NCBI GenBank assembly: GCA_033763975.1
Contig: JANRJM010000012.1
Span: 124,001-188,000 of the forward strand
From: Planctomycetota bacterium
Lineage (GTDB): Bacteria > Planctomycetota > Phycisphaerae > Phycisphaerales > UBA1924
Direction: 5' to 3'
Length of the DNA: 64,000 nt
A program made the position numbers and the translations under genes. The notes beneath the pieces are model-generated. The model made no database searches and had not been told where the DNA came from. It saw only the letters and a list, made by a program, of their open reading frames with translations. This document shows, in pieces, positions 46,986-57,332 of the stretch. Every line of letters begins with the position of its first letter. Positions within the stretch are counted from its first letter, which is position 1.

Positions 46986-48041
46986 ATGACCACGCTCCCG
47001 ACCATCCTGCGCCTCGCCACCTGCGGCGCGCTGGGCCTGCTCGCCGCCTTCACCGGCGCGTGCGAGAAGAAGTCCGAACCCGCCCCGGCCTCGCCGACGA
47101 CCCCCGGCGCCAGCGCCGCCCCCGCCGCCAAGAAGACCATCACCATCGGCGTCATCGCCAAGAGCGAGAGCAACCCGGTCTTCCAGGCCGCCCGCACCGG
47201 CGCGCAAGACGCCGGACGCGAACTCTCGGAGGCCCTCGCCGCCGAGGGCGTCGAGGTCAAGATCGTCTGGCGCACGCCCGTCGCCGAAGACGCCGCCGTG
47301 CAGGCGCAGTACGTCGAGCAGCTCATCAGCCAGGGCGTCGACGGCATCGCCATCTCGTGCACGAACGCCGACCTGCTGACCCCGCCGATCGACCAGGCCG
47401 TCGGCAAGGGCGTCGTCGTCGTGACCTTTGATTCCGACGCGCCCGCCAGCAAGCGCCTCGCGTACTACGGCATCGACGACGTCGCCGCCGGCAAGGCCGT
47501 CATGGCCCAGCTCGCCAAGGCCGTCGGCGACAAGGGCGGACCCATCGCCATCCTCGGGGGCAACCAGACCGCCCCGAACCTGCAGGCCCGCATCCGGGGC
47601 GTCCGCGAGTCCCTCGACACGATGAAGGACAAGGGCTTCACGCTCAAGAACGTCTACTACCACAAGGAAACCGCCGTCGACGGCGCCGCCACCGTCCAGC
47701 AGGCCCAGACCGCCAACCCCGACATCGTCGGCTGGGCCATGGTCGGCGGGTGGCCCCTCTTCACCCAGAACGCGCTCGACGGCGTGGCCGACAAGGCCAA
47801 GGTCGTCTCCGTCGACACCCTCCCCGAACAGCTCGACTACGTCCGCAAGGGCGAGGTCCAGGCCCTCATCGGCCAGGATTGCTACGCCTGGGGGCACGAG
47901 TCCGTGAAGATCCTCGTCGACAAGATCCACCACAAGAAGGACCCCGCCGCCACCGTCATCCACTTCGACCTCGCCGTCGTCACCAAGGACAACGTCGAGC
48001 AATACGCCGGCCTCTGGGAGAAGTGGCTCGGCCGCAAGTAA
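46986..48041 (+). CDS. Sugar ABC transporter substrate-binding lipoprotein, RbsB type
   Basis: 351 residues from ATG 46986 (AGGAG upstream). The N-terminus ends in a lipobox-like FTGAC and then a Pro/Ala/Ser linker. The mature part is a pentose-type binding fold: TITIGVIAKSESNPVFQAA, DGIAISCTNADLLTPPIDQA, VVVVTFDSDAP and VQALIGQDCYAWG are standard sugar-contact segments. It would deliver a monosaccharide or small sugar to the permease; specificity cannot be read. Twenty-six bp after rbsC-like and 11 bp before rbsA-like genes. Confidence 0.93.
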   Translation: MTTLPTILRLATCGALGLLAAFTGACEKKSEPAPASPTTPGASAAPAAKKTITIGVIAKSESNPVFQAARTGAQDAGRELSEALAAEGVEVKIVWRTPVAEDAAVQAQYVEQLISQGVDGIAISCTNADLLTPPIDQAVGKGVVVVTFDSDAPASKRLAYYGIDDVAAGKAVMAQLAKAVGDKGGPIAILGGNQTAPNLQARIRGVRESLDTMKDKGFTLKNVYYHKETAVDGAATVQQAQTANPDIVGWAMVGGWPLFTQNALDGVADKAKVVSVDTLPEQLDYVRKGEVQALIGQDCYAWGHESVKILVDKIHHKKDPAATVIHFDLAVVTKDNVEQYAGLWEKWLGRK

Positions 48042-48052
48042 AAGGCAGGTCC

Positions 48053-49744
48053 ATGGACCCCCGCCCAGACCTCCTCGTCGCCGAGCACATCTCCAAACGC
48101 TTCGGCATCACGCAGGCACTCGACGACGTCACCGTCCGCTTCGCCCACGGCGAGGTCCACGCCCTCATGGGCGAGAACGGCGCGGGCAAGTCCACGCTCG
48201 GACGCATCATCGCCGGCCTCACCGTGCCCGACGCCGGACGCGTCGCCATCGACGGGCACGCCCTCCGCCCCGGCAGCTTCGCCGACGCCTTCCACGCGGG
48301 CGTCCGCATCGTGCACCAGGAACTCGCCCAGTGCCCCAACCTCTCCGTCGCCGAGAACCTCAGCCTGCACGACGTGCCCCGCACCCGCCTCGGGCTCGTT
48401 GACTTCCGCGCCATGGCCGACCGCGCCGCCGCCATGGTCCACCAACTCGACCCCGGCATCGACGTCGAAGCGCCCCTCGGCCTGCTCTCGCCCGGCCGCC
48501 GCCAGATCTGCCAGATCGCCGCGGCCCTCGACGAGCGCTCCGCCGCGTCATCCGGGCCCCGCGCCATCGTCTTCGACGAGCCCACCAGTTCCCTCTCCAT
48601 CGCCGAGGCCGACCGCCTCCTCGAGGTCATCCGCGCCCTCGCCCGCCGGGGTCTGGCCATCATCTACGTCAGCCACCGCATGGGCGAGATCTTCGCCGTG
48701 TGCGACCGCGTCACCGTGCTGCGCGATGGGCGGTACGTCGCCACGACACCCGTGCGCGGGCTCGACGAGCCCACGCTCGTCGAACAGATGATCGGCCGCC
48801 GCCTTGCCACGCCCGTCCGCGCGCACCGCGCACCCACCGCCGCACCACACGCCGCGCCCGGCGCGGTCGAGGCCGCCGCCGTCCGCGCGCTCGCGGGCGA
48901 ACCGCCCCGCACCGAACCGGGCCCCGGCGCCGTACCGGGCCCCGCCCCGCGCGATCGACCAGGCCGCCCCCTGCTCGAGGTCCGCGATCTGAACTCTCCC
49001 GGAAAGCTCCGCGACGTCTCGCTGGGGGCGAGCGCGGGCGAGGTGCTGGGCATCGGTGGGCTCGTCGGCAGCGGACGCTCCGAACTGCTCGACGCCATCT
49101 TCGGGCTCGACCCGGGCGCCACCGGGACCGTGCTCGTCGACGCCGTGCCCGTGCCCCCGCGCGCCCCCCGCGCCGCGATCGGCGCGGGGCTCGGCTACGT
49201 CCCCGAGGACCGCCGCCGACAGGGCCTGTTCTTCGACCTCAGCATCCACGAGAACCTCGTGATGCCCTTCATGCGCCGCCTCGCCGCCCCGCTGGGCGTT
49301 CGCGGCCTCGGCGCCGAGCGCCGCCTCGTGCGCGAGAAGCTCGCCGAGTTCCAGATCAAGGCCGCCAGCCCCGTGCTCTCGCCCGCCACGCTCTCCGGGG
49401 GCAATCAGCAGAAGGTCCTCATCGCCCGCTGGATGGGCGCGGGCACGCGCGTCCTCCTGCTCGACGAGCCCACCCGCGGCATCGACGTGGGCACCAAGGC
49501 CGAGATCTACCGCCTCGTCCGCGCCGCGTCCGACGCCGGCGCCGCCGTCGTGCTCGTCTCCAGCGAGATGCCCGAACTGCTCGCCCTCTCCGACCGCATC
49601 CTCGTGATGTGCGACGGGCGCATCGCCGGCGAACTCACCGCCGACGCCATCACGCAGGCGAACATCCTCCGCCTCGCCACCGTCTCGTCCGCGCCCGGCA
49701 CCCCCGCGCCGCCCGCCGCCCGCGCTAGCGCAGCGGCACGGTGA
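48053..49744 (+). CDS. Sugar ABC transporter ATP-binding protein, RbsA type (two ATPase domains)
   Basis: 563 residues. Domain 1 has Walker A GENGAGKST, a non-standard signature LSPGRRQI and Walker B IVFDEPTSSL. Domain 2 has a degenerate P-loop (GLVGSGRSELL, as is normal for RbsA), signature LSGGNQQK and Walker B VLLLDEPTRGID. The linker between them (about 265-310) is unusually long and Ala/Pro-rich. Its last 20 nt overlap the 3' end of the convergent GH31 gene. It powers the RbsC-type permease. Confidence 0.93.
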   Translation: MDPRPDLLVAEHISKRFGITQALDDVTVRFAHGEVHALMGENGAGKSTLGRIIAGLTVPDAGRVAIDGHALRPGSFADAFHAGVRIVHQELAQCPNLSVAENLSLHDVPRTRLGLVDFRAMADRAAAMVHQLDPGIDVEAPLGLLSPGRRQICQIAAALDERSAASSGPRAIVFDEPTSSLSIAEADRLLEVIRALARRGLAIIYVSHRMGEIFAVCDRVTVLRDGRYVATTPVRGLDEPTLVEQMIGRRLATPVRAHRAPTAAPHAAPGAVEAAAVRALAGEPPRTEPGPGAVPGPAPRDRPGRPLLEVRDLNSPGKLRDVSLGASAGEVLGIGGLVGSGRSELLDAIFGLDPGATGTVLVDAVPVPPRAPRAAIGAGLGYVPEDRRRQGLFFDLSIHENLVMPFMRRLAAPLGVRGLGAERRLVREKLAEFQIKAASPVLSPATLSGGNQQKVLIARWMGAGTRVLLLDEPTRGIDVGTKAEIYRLVRAASDAGAAVVLVSSEMPELLALSDRILVMCDGRIAGELTADAITQANILRLATVSSAPGTPAPPAARASAAAR

Positions 49745-52007
49745 TCGTCGCGCCGTCCACGCCGCCCCACTCCACCACGCGATCGCCCAGCACCACCCGC
49801 ACCACCACCCGGCGCGTCGGGCGCTCCAGACGTCCCTCCGCCCGCACGAGCGCCAGTGTGAGCACGCCGTTCTCCACCCGCGCCTCGTACGTCGACAGCA
49901 GGTACCCGCCCTGCTGATACTCGAACCCGTTCCCCGCGTCCTCGTACAGCACGCCCGACGCGTTGCCCGAGGCGTCGGGCGCCACCACCAGCGTCAGCGG
50001 GTTCAGGGGCTTCTCGCCCGTGAAGCGCAGGTCCGGGCCCATCGGCACGATCGCCCCCGCCCGCACCCGAAGCTCCGGCAGGTCCGGGTTGTCCGACACC
50101 TCGATCGCGCGCCACTCGCCCTTGGGCAGCGACGCCGCCCGCGCGCCCCGCTCCAGCACGTTGGGAATCACCAGCACGTCCGACCCCAGCAAGAACGCGT
50201 CGTCCTCCGCGCGCAGCGCCGGGTCCGACGGATCCGCGAAGAACACCGGCCGCGCCACCGGCAGCCCCGTCACGCTCGCCTCGCGGAACAGCGTGTAGTA
50301 GTACGGCATCAGCCTGTACCGACGCTGGATCGCCTCGCGCGCCGTCGCCGTCGTGTGCTCGTCGAACGCCCACGGCTCCTTCGCGATCGTCTCCTTCCCC
50401 GTGTGCCCCCGCGCGAACGGCAGCAACGCCCCGAACCCGATCCACCGCGCGAACAGCTTCGCGTCCCCGTTCCCCACGAACCCCCCGATGTCCGGCCCGA
50501 TGAACGGCTGCCCCGACAGCCCCACGTTCAGCGTCATCGGGATGCTCATCTCCAGGTGCTCCCACGACGCCGTGTTGTCGCCCGTCCACGTCGCCCCGTA
50601 CCGCTGCCCCCCGATGTAGTTCGCGCGACTCAGCACGAACGGGCGCTCCGCCGGCCGCTCCGCCAGAATCCCCTCCCGCGTCCCGCGGATCATCTGCATC
50701 CCGTACACGTTGTGATACCGCGCGTGATCACCCGCCGCCCGCGCACCCTGCGGCTTGCCGTTCGGGCCCACCATCGCCGGGTCGCCCTCGTGCCGGTTGT
50801 CCAGCGGCATCGTCTTCGACTCCACGTTGAACACCGCCGGCTCGTTCATGTCGTTCCACACGCCCGCCACCCCGTTCGCCAGGAACGGCCCGTACAGGTT
50901 CGCCCACCACTCGCGCACCCGCGGCGCCGTGTAGTCGGGGAACACGCACATCCCGGGCCACACCGCCCCGCGATACTCCTCCCCGCCCGCCGTCTTGACG
51001 AACACGTCCGCCGCACGCCCCGACGCCATGATCGCGCGGTACCGGGCCAGTTCCTCCTCGCGCGCCGCCCGCGCAGACTCGGGCTCCTTCGCCAGGTCCG
51101 CCTCGGGCCGGTCCGCGGGCCCGCGCGCATCGTCCGCCTTCATCCCCGGGTCGATCATCCACACGTTGTGAAAGCCCAGCGACTTGAGGTCCGCGTTCAG
51201 CCGCGCCGGATCCGGGAAATACCCCCGATCAAACGTGAACACCCGGAACGCTTCCATGTAATCAATGTCCATCCAGATCACGTCCGCCGGGATCCCGTGC
51301 ACGCGGAACCCCGCCGCGATCTCCCGCACCCGCGAATCCGGGTAGTACGAGTACCGGCACTGGTGATACCCCAGCGCCCACTTCGGAGGCAGCGGCATCG
51401 TCCCCGTCAGCCGCGCCAACTCCGTCAGCACTTCCTGCGGGCTCGCGCCGTCGATCACCACCACCCCGAACGACGGCCCGTCCGCCACGAACCGGATCTC
51501 GTCCGGGCTCGTCGCCCCCGTGTCCACCTCGCACCGGTACGTCGTGTCCGCCAGCACGCCCTTGGACGTCCCGTCCGCCATCACCGCCAGCACCCACGGG
51601 TGCGACTGGTACAAAGACTTCGTGTCCGCGCCGTACCCGTACGCGTCCGTGTTCCAGCACACGATCGTCCGACCGTTGCGCAGCAGGGGCCCCCCCACCT
51701 CGCCCGTCCCATACATCGACGTGCCCGGCGGCACCGACAGCCGCGCCACCTGCTTCCCCCCCGCCGTCTCGAACCGGGGCGACGCCGACGCGTCGACCTC
51801 GCCCGCCCGACCGCGCACCGTCTCCAGCAGCGCGTACGACGGCAGCGCCTCCTCCTTCGCCTCCGCGCTCGGAAAGTACCGCTGCGCGCGATCGCTCAGC
51901 CGCTCCGCCACCACCGGCTGCCCCGCCGCGCGCCACGCGCTCAGCACCAACAGCGCCAGCACCACCCACGCCCGAACACCTGCGCATCGCGCGATCACCG
52001 GTCTCAT
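49725..52007 (-). CDS. GH31 family alpha-glucosidase
   Basis: 760 residues from ATG 52007 (GGAGG site), with a signal peptide to AAGQ. GH31 landmarks are the nucleophile Asp in WNDMNEP (D386), the acid/base Asp in TWTGDN (about 477), WMDIDYM, and GPDIGGFVGNG. The C-terminal 150 residues form the usual beta domains. GH31 enzymes release glucose or xylose from the ends of alpha-glycans; the context (an alpha-amylase next door and a monosaccharide importer) favours alpha-glucosidase. An insert near 300-345 is rich in charged residues (EPESARAAREEELARY). It is exported, so products would be taken up by the RbsABC-like system. Confidence 0.93.
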   Translation of the reverse strand: MRPVIARCAGVRAWVVLALLVLSAWRAAGQPVVAERLSDRAQRYFPSAEAKEEALPSYALLETVRGRAGEVDASASPRFETAGGKQVARLSVPPGTSMYGTGEVGGPLLRNGRTIVCWNTDAYGYGADTKSLYQSHPWVLAVMADGTSKGVLADTTYRCEVDTGATSPDEIRFVADGPSFGVVVIDGASPQEVLTELARLTGTMPLPPKWALGYHQCRYSYYPDSRVREIAAGFRVHGIPADVIWMDIDYMEAFRVFTFDRGYFPDPARLNADLKSLGFHNVWMIDPGMKADDARGPADRPEADLAKEPESARAAREEELARYRAIMASGRAADVFVKTAGGEEYRGAVWPGMCVFPDYTAPRVREWWANLYGPFLANGVAGVWNDMNEPAVFNVESKTMPLDNRHEGDPAMVGPNGKPQGARAAGDHARYHNVYGMQMIRGTREGILAERPAERPFVLSRANYIGGQRYGATWTGDNTASWEHLEMSIPMTLNVGLSGQPFIGPDIGGFVGNGDAKLFARWIGFGALLPFARGHTGKETIAKEPWAFDEHTTATAREAIQRRYRLMPYYYTLFREASVTGLPVARPVFFADPSDPALRAEDDAFLLGSDVLVIPNVLERGARAASLPKGEWRAIEVSDNPDLPELRVRAGAIVPMGPDLRFTGEKPLNPLTLVVAPDASGNASGVLYEDAGNGFEYQQGGYLLSTYEARVENGVLTLALVRAEGRLERPTRRVVVRVVLGDRVVEWGGVDGATITVPLR

Positions 52008-52243
52008 AACAGCCTCCACACGCGCCCCCGCGGCGCGCCGCGCAGAATAGCGGCCGCCACACTCGCACGTCCCCACGCCCGCGCCGCCTGGGGTTTCCTG
52101 GTCAACAACCGAACACGCACGCCGCCCCGCTTCGGCCAAAAAGCCTTTGCCAGAACGAACATGCGTGCGATACTCCTGCGTGGACTCTCGGGCCCGCCCC
52201 GCGCGCCGCCCCCACGCGCCCACGCACTCCGCCAGGAATCCGC

Positions 52244-55132
52244 ATGATCATCGCTCCGCGACGTTTCACCGCCCGCTCCGCCGCCTGCCTCCTCGCGGTC
52301 GCCGGCGCCGCCGCCTCTGCGACGGCCCAGATCAGCACCGAAAACCCCCCGCCCACGCTCCAGTGGTTCGAATGCCGCTGGTCCGACATGGAACGCCGCA
52401 TGGGCGACTTCTTCGTCGCCGGCTACGGCTCCACCTGGGTGCCCCCGCCCTCCCGCGCGTACGTACCCCCCAGCTCGCCCAACCAGAACTCCACTTCCGT
52501 CGGCTACGACGTCTTCGACCGCTTCGACCTCGGCAAGCCCAACGCCCAGACCGCCTACGGCACCGAGGCCTCCTTCCACCAGGTCGTCCAGGAGTTCCAC
52601 CTCGCCGGCGCCGAGGTCTACATCGACACCATCCTCAACCACAACGGCTTCCGCCAGACCGGCGCCACCTTCCAGGCCGAGGGCGGCTGGCCCGGCCTCT
52701 GGATGGCCTCCGCCAACCCGCCCGTCAACAAGCAGCCCACCAGCCCCTGGGGCGACTTCCACGCCGGCGTCTCCGGTGGCTACCTCCAGAGCGAGAACCC
52801 CGGCGGCAGCCGCTACTGCCTCCTGCGGGGCGACCTCGTCGCGCTCGTCGACATCGACCAGGCCTCCGTCAACAACTTCATCCGCCAGCCCACCACGCCC
52901 GGCAACCCGCTGAACATCCCCGGCGGCAGCGTCTTCAACCGCCCCGACCCCGCCAACGCACGCTTCTACCCCGATCAGGCCCTCGGCACCGACACCGTCT
53001 TCAACCCCGGCATGTCCTTCGCCGGCCCGCTCAACACCGGCATCTTCGCGCCCCCCTGCGACATCCCCGCGCGCAACGAGCCCGCCACCCAGCTCACCCT
53101 CGGCCGCTTCAACCTCGCCGACCCCATGGCCGGCGACCCCGTCCCCGAGAACGCCACCGGCTACCTCCTCCGCTGGGTGCAGTGGATGGCCGACGTCCAC
53201 CACGTCGACGGCTACCGCCTCGACGCCATCAAGCACACCCCAAGCTGGTTCTTCGACACCTTCTTCGACTCCGCCATCGCCAACCGGCGCCGCACGCCCG
53301 ACGGGCGCCTCGTCACGCCGTACTCCTTCGGCGAGTGCGTCGAGGGCAACGACTTCACCTTCGACCGCTACGTCCGCAAGCCCAACGGACGAACCTCCGG
53401 CCGCTCCGTCGCCGGCGATGCCTTCGGCAACCGCGATGCGCTCGACCTCAACGGCGCCGGCCAGCTCCGCGACATCATCAGCGCCAACGGCCTGGGCAGT
53501 TGGAACAACGTCACCAGCGCGCTCCTCGACCTCACCGACGATGGACTCCAGAACGGCTCCATCGGCATGGCCCACGTCTTCAGCCACGACAACGCCTACG
53601 GCGACGGCGGCTCCAACCCCCCCACGCCCACCACGCGCCAGCAGGGCCCCTTCGCCCACGCCTTCCTCCTCATGCGCGCCGGCCGCGCCACCCTCTACCA
53701 CAACGCCCGCGGCGTCGCCCGCAACGGCAGCGGCTTCTACCCCCGCGCCGGGCTCACCGCCCCGCTCGGCGTCGAGCCCGCCACCAACGCCCCCAACGAC
53801 ACCTTCACCACCCTCGTCCGCCTCAGCAACTGGCTCGGCCGCGGCGAGTATCAGCCCCGCGCGCAGGACGCCGACGTCCTCGTCTTCGAACGCCGCACCC
53901 CGCTGGGCGGCGGCGCGTACTCCGGCAACTGCCTCGTCGGCGTCAACGACCGCTACGACGCCGGCTTCGACCAGCGCATCGTCTCTACCAGTTTCCCCGC
54001 CGGCACTCGCCTCATCGAAATGACCGGCAACGCCGCCAACCCCGCCGTCGATCCCAACAACGACATCTTCGACACCATCGTCGTCGGCGCGGGCGGCAGC
54101 GTCACCCTCCGCGTTCCGCGTAACCTCAACCCCCTCGGCGCCGAGCACAACCGGGGCTACGTCGTCTACGCACCCGCCATCCCCGCGGGCACGCTCACCA
54201 TCTCCAACCAGTCCGGCTCGCTCCCCGCCGAATCGTTCTCCGTCCCCTCCTGGCGCCGACGCGCCAACGCCGTCCCCGTCGTCAGCGCGCCCTCCTTCGA
54301 GATCCAGCTCACCACCACCAACGGCGACCCACAGGCCACCACCAACGACAACGCCGACGACAACGCCCTCTTCCGCCTCAACGCCGGCTTCGAAGACTGG
54401 AACGCCTCCGGCGCGCCCGACATCGGCTTCCAGAACGACGTCTCCCCCGGCTACGAGAACTTCGTCACCCAGCGCCAGCCCCTCGCCGGCACCACCAACG
54501 CCAACGGCCTGTACCGCCAGGCCATCGACGCCACCCGCCTCCCCGAGGGCATGAACTACCTCTCCGTGCTCGCCTTCCGCAAACGCAACCTCAACGAAGC
54601 GGCCCTCTTCCGCGAGTGGCGCACCGCCCTCTACATCGATCGCCTGCCCCCCGACGCCACCCTCACTAACCCCAGCCCGCTCCCCAGCGGCACGCTCCAG
54701 CACCGCTTCTCCCTCCGCGCCCTCGACCGCACCGTCTCCCGCATCCACCTCATCCTCAACCCGCCCGTCGGCGGTGACCCCCTCCTCCTCGCCAACGGCT
54801 CCAACCAGGCCGTCCAGGACGACCGCTTCGACTGGTCCCGAACACTTACCGGTCTGGCCGAAGGCCCCAACACCGTCCTGCTCCTCGCCTTCGAAGAGTC
54901 CGGGCGTGGCTCCGCCCAGTTTTTCACCGTCTTCGTCGGCCTCCCCCCCTGCGACCCCGACCTCAACCAGGACGGCAACGTCGACCAGGACGACATCGAG
55001 TACCTCGTCGGCGTTGTCGCCGGCGGTTCCAACGGCACCGGCATCGACCCGGACTTCAACCAGGATGGCAACGTCGATCAGGACGACATCGCCGCCCTCA
55101 CCGACGTCGTCGGCGGCGGGCCCTGCCCGTAA
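52244..55132 (+). CDS. Secreted GH13 alpha-amylase with C-terminal dockerin
   Basis: 962 residues, signal peptide to ATAQ. All four GH13 regions are visible: VYIDTILNHNG; GYRLDAIKH (nucleophile D327); FGECVEG (acid/base E364); FSHDNAYG (H448, D449). Beta-sandwich domains follow, including one with PPDATLTNPSP typical of Ig-like starch-enzyme tails. The dockerin (about 904-962) is the most divergent here: it keeps the first Cys and terminal CP but has lost both internal Cys (EYLVGVVAGGSNGTG). It would cut starch or related alpha-glucans outside the cell. A possible promoter TTGCCA-16-GATACT lies about 80 bp upstream. Confidence 0.93.
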   Translation: MIIAPRRFTARSAACLLAVAGAAASATAQISTENPPPTLQWFECRWSDMERRMGDFFVAGYGSTWVPPPSRAYVPPSSPNQNSTSVGYDVFDRFDLGKPNAQTAYGTEASFHQVVQEFHLAGAEVYIDTILNHNGFRQTGATFQAEGGWPGLWMASANPPVNKQPTSPWGDFHAGVSGGYLQSENPGGSRYCLLRGDLVALVDIDQASVNNFIRQPTTPGNPLNIPGGSVFNRPDPANARFYPDQALGTDTVFNPGMSFAGPLNTGIFAPPCDIPARNEPATQLTLGRFNLADPMAGDPVPENATGYLLRWVQWMADVHHVDGYRLDAIKHTPSWFFDTFFDSAIANRRRTPDGRLVTPYSFGECVEGNDFTFDRYVRKPNGRTSGRSVAGDAFGNRDALDLNGAGQLRDIISANGLGSWNNVTSALLDLTDDGLQNGSIGMAHVFSHDNAYGDGGSNPPTPTTRQQGPFAHAFLLMRAGRATLYHNARGVARNGSGFYPRAGLTAPLGVEPATNAPNDTFTTLVRLSNWLGRGEYQPRAQDADVLVFERRTPLGGGAYSGNCLVGVNDRYDAGFDQRIVSTSFPAGTRLIEMTGNAANPAVDPNNDIFDTIVVGAGGSVTLRVPRNLNPLGAEHNRGYVVYAPAIPAGTLTISNQSGSLPAESFSVPSWRRRANAVPVVSAPSFEIQLTTTNGDPQATTNDNADDNALFRLNAGFEDWNASGAPDIGFQNDVSPGYENFVTQRQPLAGTTNANGLYRQAIDATRLPEGMNYLSVLAFRKRNLNEAALFREWRTALYIDRLPPDATLTNPSPLPSGTLQHRFSLRALDRTVSRIHLILNPPVGGDPLLLANGSNQAVQDDRFDWSRTLTGLAEGPNTVLLLAFEESGRGSAQFFTVFVGLPPCDPDLNQDGNVDQDDIEYLVGVVAGGSNGTGIDPDFNQDGNVDQDDIAALTDVVGGGPCP

Positions 55133-55187
55133 ACCCGACCCGCTCGATCGGGCGTCGTTTCCGCGCGTTTTCTGCGTGCATTTTCGC

Positions 55188-55215
55188 TTGGCGCAATCAG
55201 TCCACTCGGTAAAAT
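55188..55215 (+). promoter_or_regulatory. Predicted promoter TTGGCG-N16-TAAAAT
   Basis: The -35 is at 55188-55193 and the -10 at 55210-55215, 66 bp before ATG 55282. It is the best -10 match among the 16-bp-spacer promoters. Confidence 0.65.
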
Positions 55216-55281
55216 ACGTGCCGCCTTGGCTGTTCTAAGGCGCACTGCATGGCGAGGCCAACGCCTCGAGGAGAGAGATTC

Positions 55282-55974
<693 letters not shown>

Positions 55975-56048
55975 GCACAACGTCTATCTCGCGCGTACAA
56001 CCGCGCGATACGACACCCGATCAACACGCACGCTTCCAAAAACGCACC

Positions 56049-56076
56049 AAGGCCCGGGCACCCGCCCGGGCCTTTT
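56049..56076 (+). terminator. Probable terminator after the PEP-CTERM-like gene
   Basis: A 9-bp stem GGCCCGGGC (56051-56059) / GCCCGGGCC (56064-56072) with a 4-nt loop is followed by only four T. Confidence 0.6.
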
Positions 56077-56157
56077 GTCACTCTCAGCATCGACATCGCG
56101 CCGAGCAGTCTTCCAGCGCGATCGACCTCCGCAGCCCCGCTTCCGGGACCGGGTGTC

Positions 56158-56658
56158 TCACCCCGCACGCGACCCCTTCCGCCTGACCCCCACCACCAAC
56201 CCTCCGATGAGCACCGCCGCGGCCCCGGCGATCGGGTTAGACAGCGCCACCCACGTCGGCTCGCGCCCGACCTCCATGATTTCCTGCACCGTCATCCCTG
56301 CCGGGCGCGGATCCGCCGGATACGGCTTCTGCAGCGTGAAGTACGCCATCACCATCCCCAGCACCAACACCACACCCGCCAACACCATCACCGCCCCGCG
56401 CCCTCGCGTGGCGCGGGTCGTTCCCTCGCCCCCCCCGCTTCCCCCATGCGCGATTCGCCTGCACAGCCACCCGCCGAACAGACCGCCCAGCACCGTGATC
56501 GACGGTGCCGCGATCGTGATCAGCAGATTCCCCTTGAAACTCCCCGGCTTCAACAGCCCGTCCGGCCCCAAGCCGAACCACATCCCCGCAAACAGAGACA
56601 TGATCAGCAGGGCCATCGCGACATACGCGACCACCACGGCGACTATCAAGCGGCCCAT
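56158..56658 (-). CDS. Small membrane protein of unknown function
   Basis: 166 residues from ATG 56658 (an ATG seven codons earlier is possible). Four hydrophobic helices are visible (about 3-25, 45-65, 90-110, 140-160). The loop between helices 3 and 4 includes PRPAGMTVQEIMEVGREPTW. Family not recognised and no conserved catalytic residues are evident. It is downstream of ssrA on the same strand. Confidence 0.65.
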   Translation of the reverse strand: MGRLIVAVVVAYVAMALLIMSLFAGMWFGLGPDGLLKPGSFKGNLLITIAAPSITVLGGLFGGWLCRRIAHGGSGGGEGTTRATRGRGAVMVLAGVVLVLGMVMAYFTLQKPYPADPRPAGMTVQEIMEVGREPTWVALSNPIAGAAAVLIGGLVVGVRRKGSRAG

Positions 56659-56799
56659 GCGCGCGCCTCCTGGCTGCACCCCTGCCGCCCCACTCTACCG
56701 CGCGCCGTCACCCGACGCCGCCGCCCCACATTCGGCGCGCACTCCAACCGCCGCAGCCGCCCGGCCACTTCGCCACGTCAACATCCGCTGTTTCAAGAA

Positions 56800-57152
56800 T
56801 GGAGCCGGGGGGAATCGAACCCCCGTCCCGAGTCAGTCAGCGTGGAGCATCTACGCGTGTATCTGGTGATTTGATCTCGCCTCGGCGTCGAACCCCAGCA
56901 CCCTACGCCTTCGGCCAGCCAACGGTGGTGTTTCGCGGCTTCATCCCCGTCGACGACGGATGTCCGCTAGCCCGCTGTCATTTCGTACCCCAGGGTCGCG
57001 AGCAGCCCCCAGGGTCCGTCGGGGCCTTGTTAGGCCGCGAGAGCGTAGTTACGCTCAGCAGTCAATGTGGTGCATGCTTTTTACGAGGCCTGCATGCTCC
57101 TCGACGCGCCACCGCCACGCCTTCCCTGCCCGGTCGAATCCAGTTCGGCCCC
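56800..57152 (-). ncRNA. ssrA: Transfer-messenger RNA (tmRNA)
   Basis: About 353 nt. The 5' end GGGGCCGAACTGGATTCGAC and the 3' end with a T-arm (GGGGGTTCGATTCCCCC) closing to GGCTCCA form the tRNA-like domain; GGGGCC pairs with GGCTCC through one G-U, as in other tmRNAs. The 3' CCA is not encoded. An internal frame ends CTC GCG GCC TAA; if it resumes at GCT the tag is AERNYALAA, while resuming at the GCA six codons earlier would give a 15-residue tag. tmRNA with SmpB frees ribosomes stalled on broken messages and tags the product for proteolysis. The stretch between tag and 3' end can hold the usual pseudoknots. Confidence 0.95.
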
Positions 57153-57244
57153 CAGTTTTCAAAGACTCGTCGGGTGACCGCACTCACCCCTCCACCCACT
57201 GTACGCCCCGCACCACCCCACCGTTCACGTCCCCCCACCCGCGC

Positions 57245-57316
57245 ACTCCACCACTTTCCCACTCTCCCACTTTTCCACTCTCCCACTTTGCCACTTCGCC
57301 ACTTCGCCACTTCGCT
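57245..57316. repeat. Nine 8-bp pyrimidine-rich tandem repeats
   Basis: Nine degenerate 8-mers (actccacc, actttccc, actctccc, acttttcc, actctccc, actttgcc, acttcgcc x2, acttcgct) end 17 bp before the stop of the minus-strand gene at 57333. Confidence 0.85.
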
Positions 57317-57332
57317 CTCTTGCCACTCCCGC

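Noticed and set aside
52004-54748. 914-codon minus-strand open frame
   Set aside because: It covers the alpha-amylase gene in antisense and consists of Gly/Val/Glu/Ala-rich low-complexity sequence.
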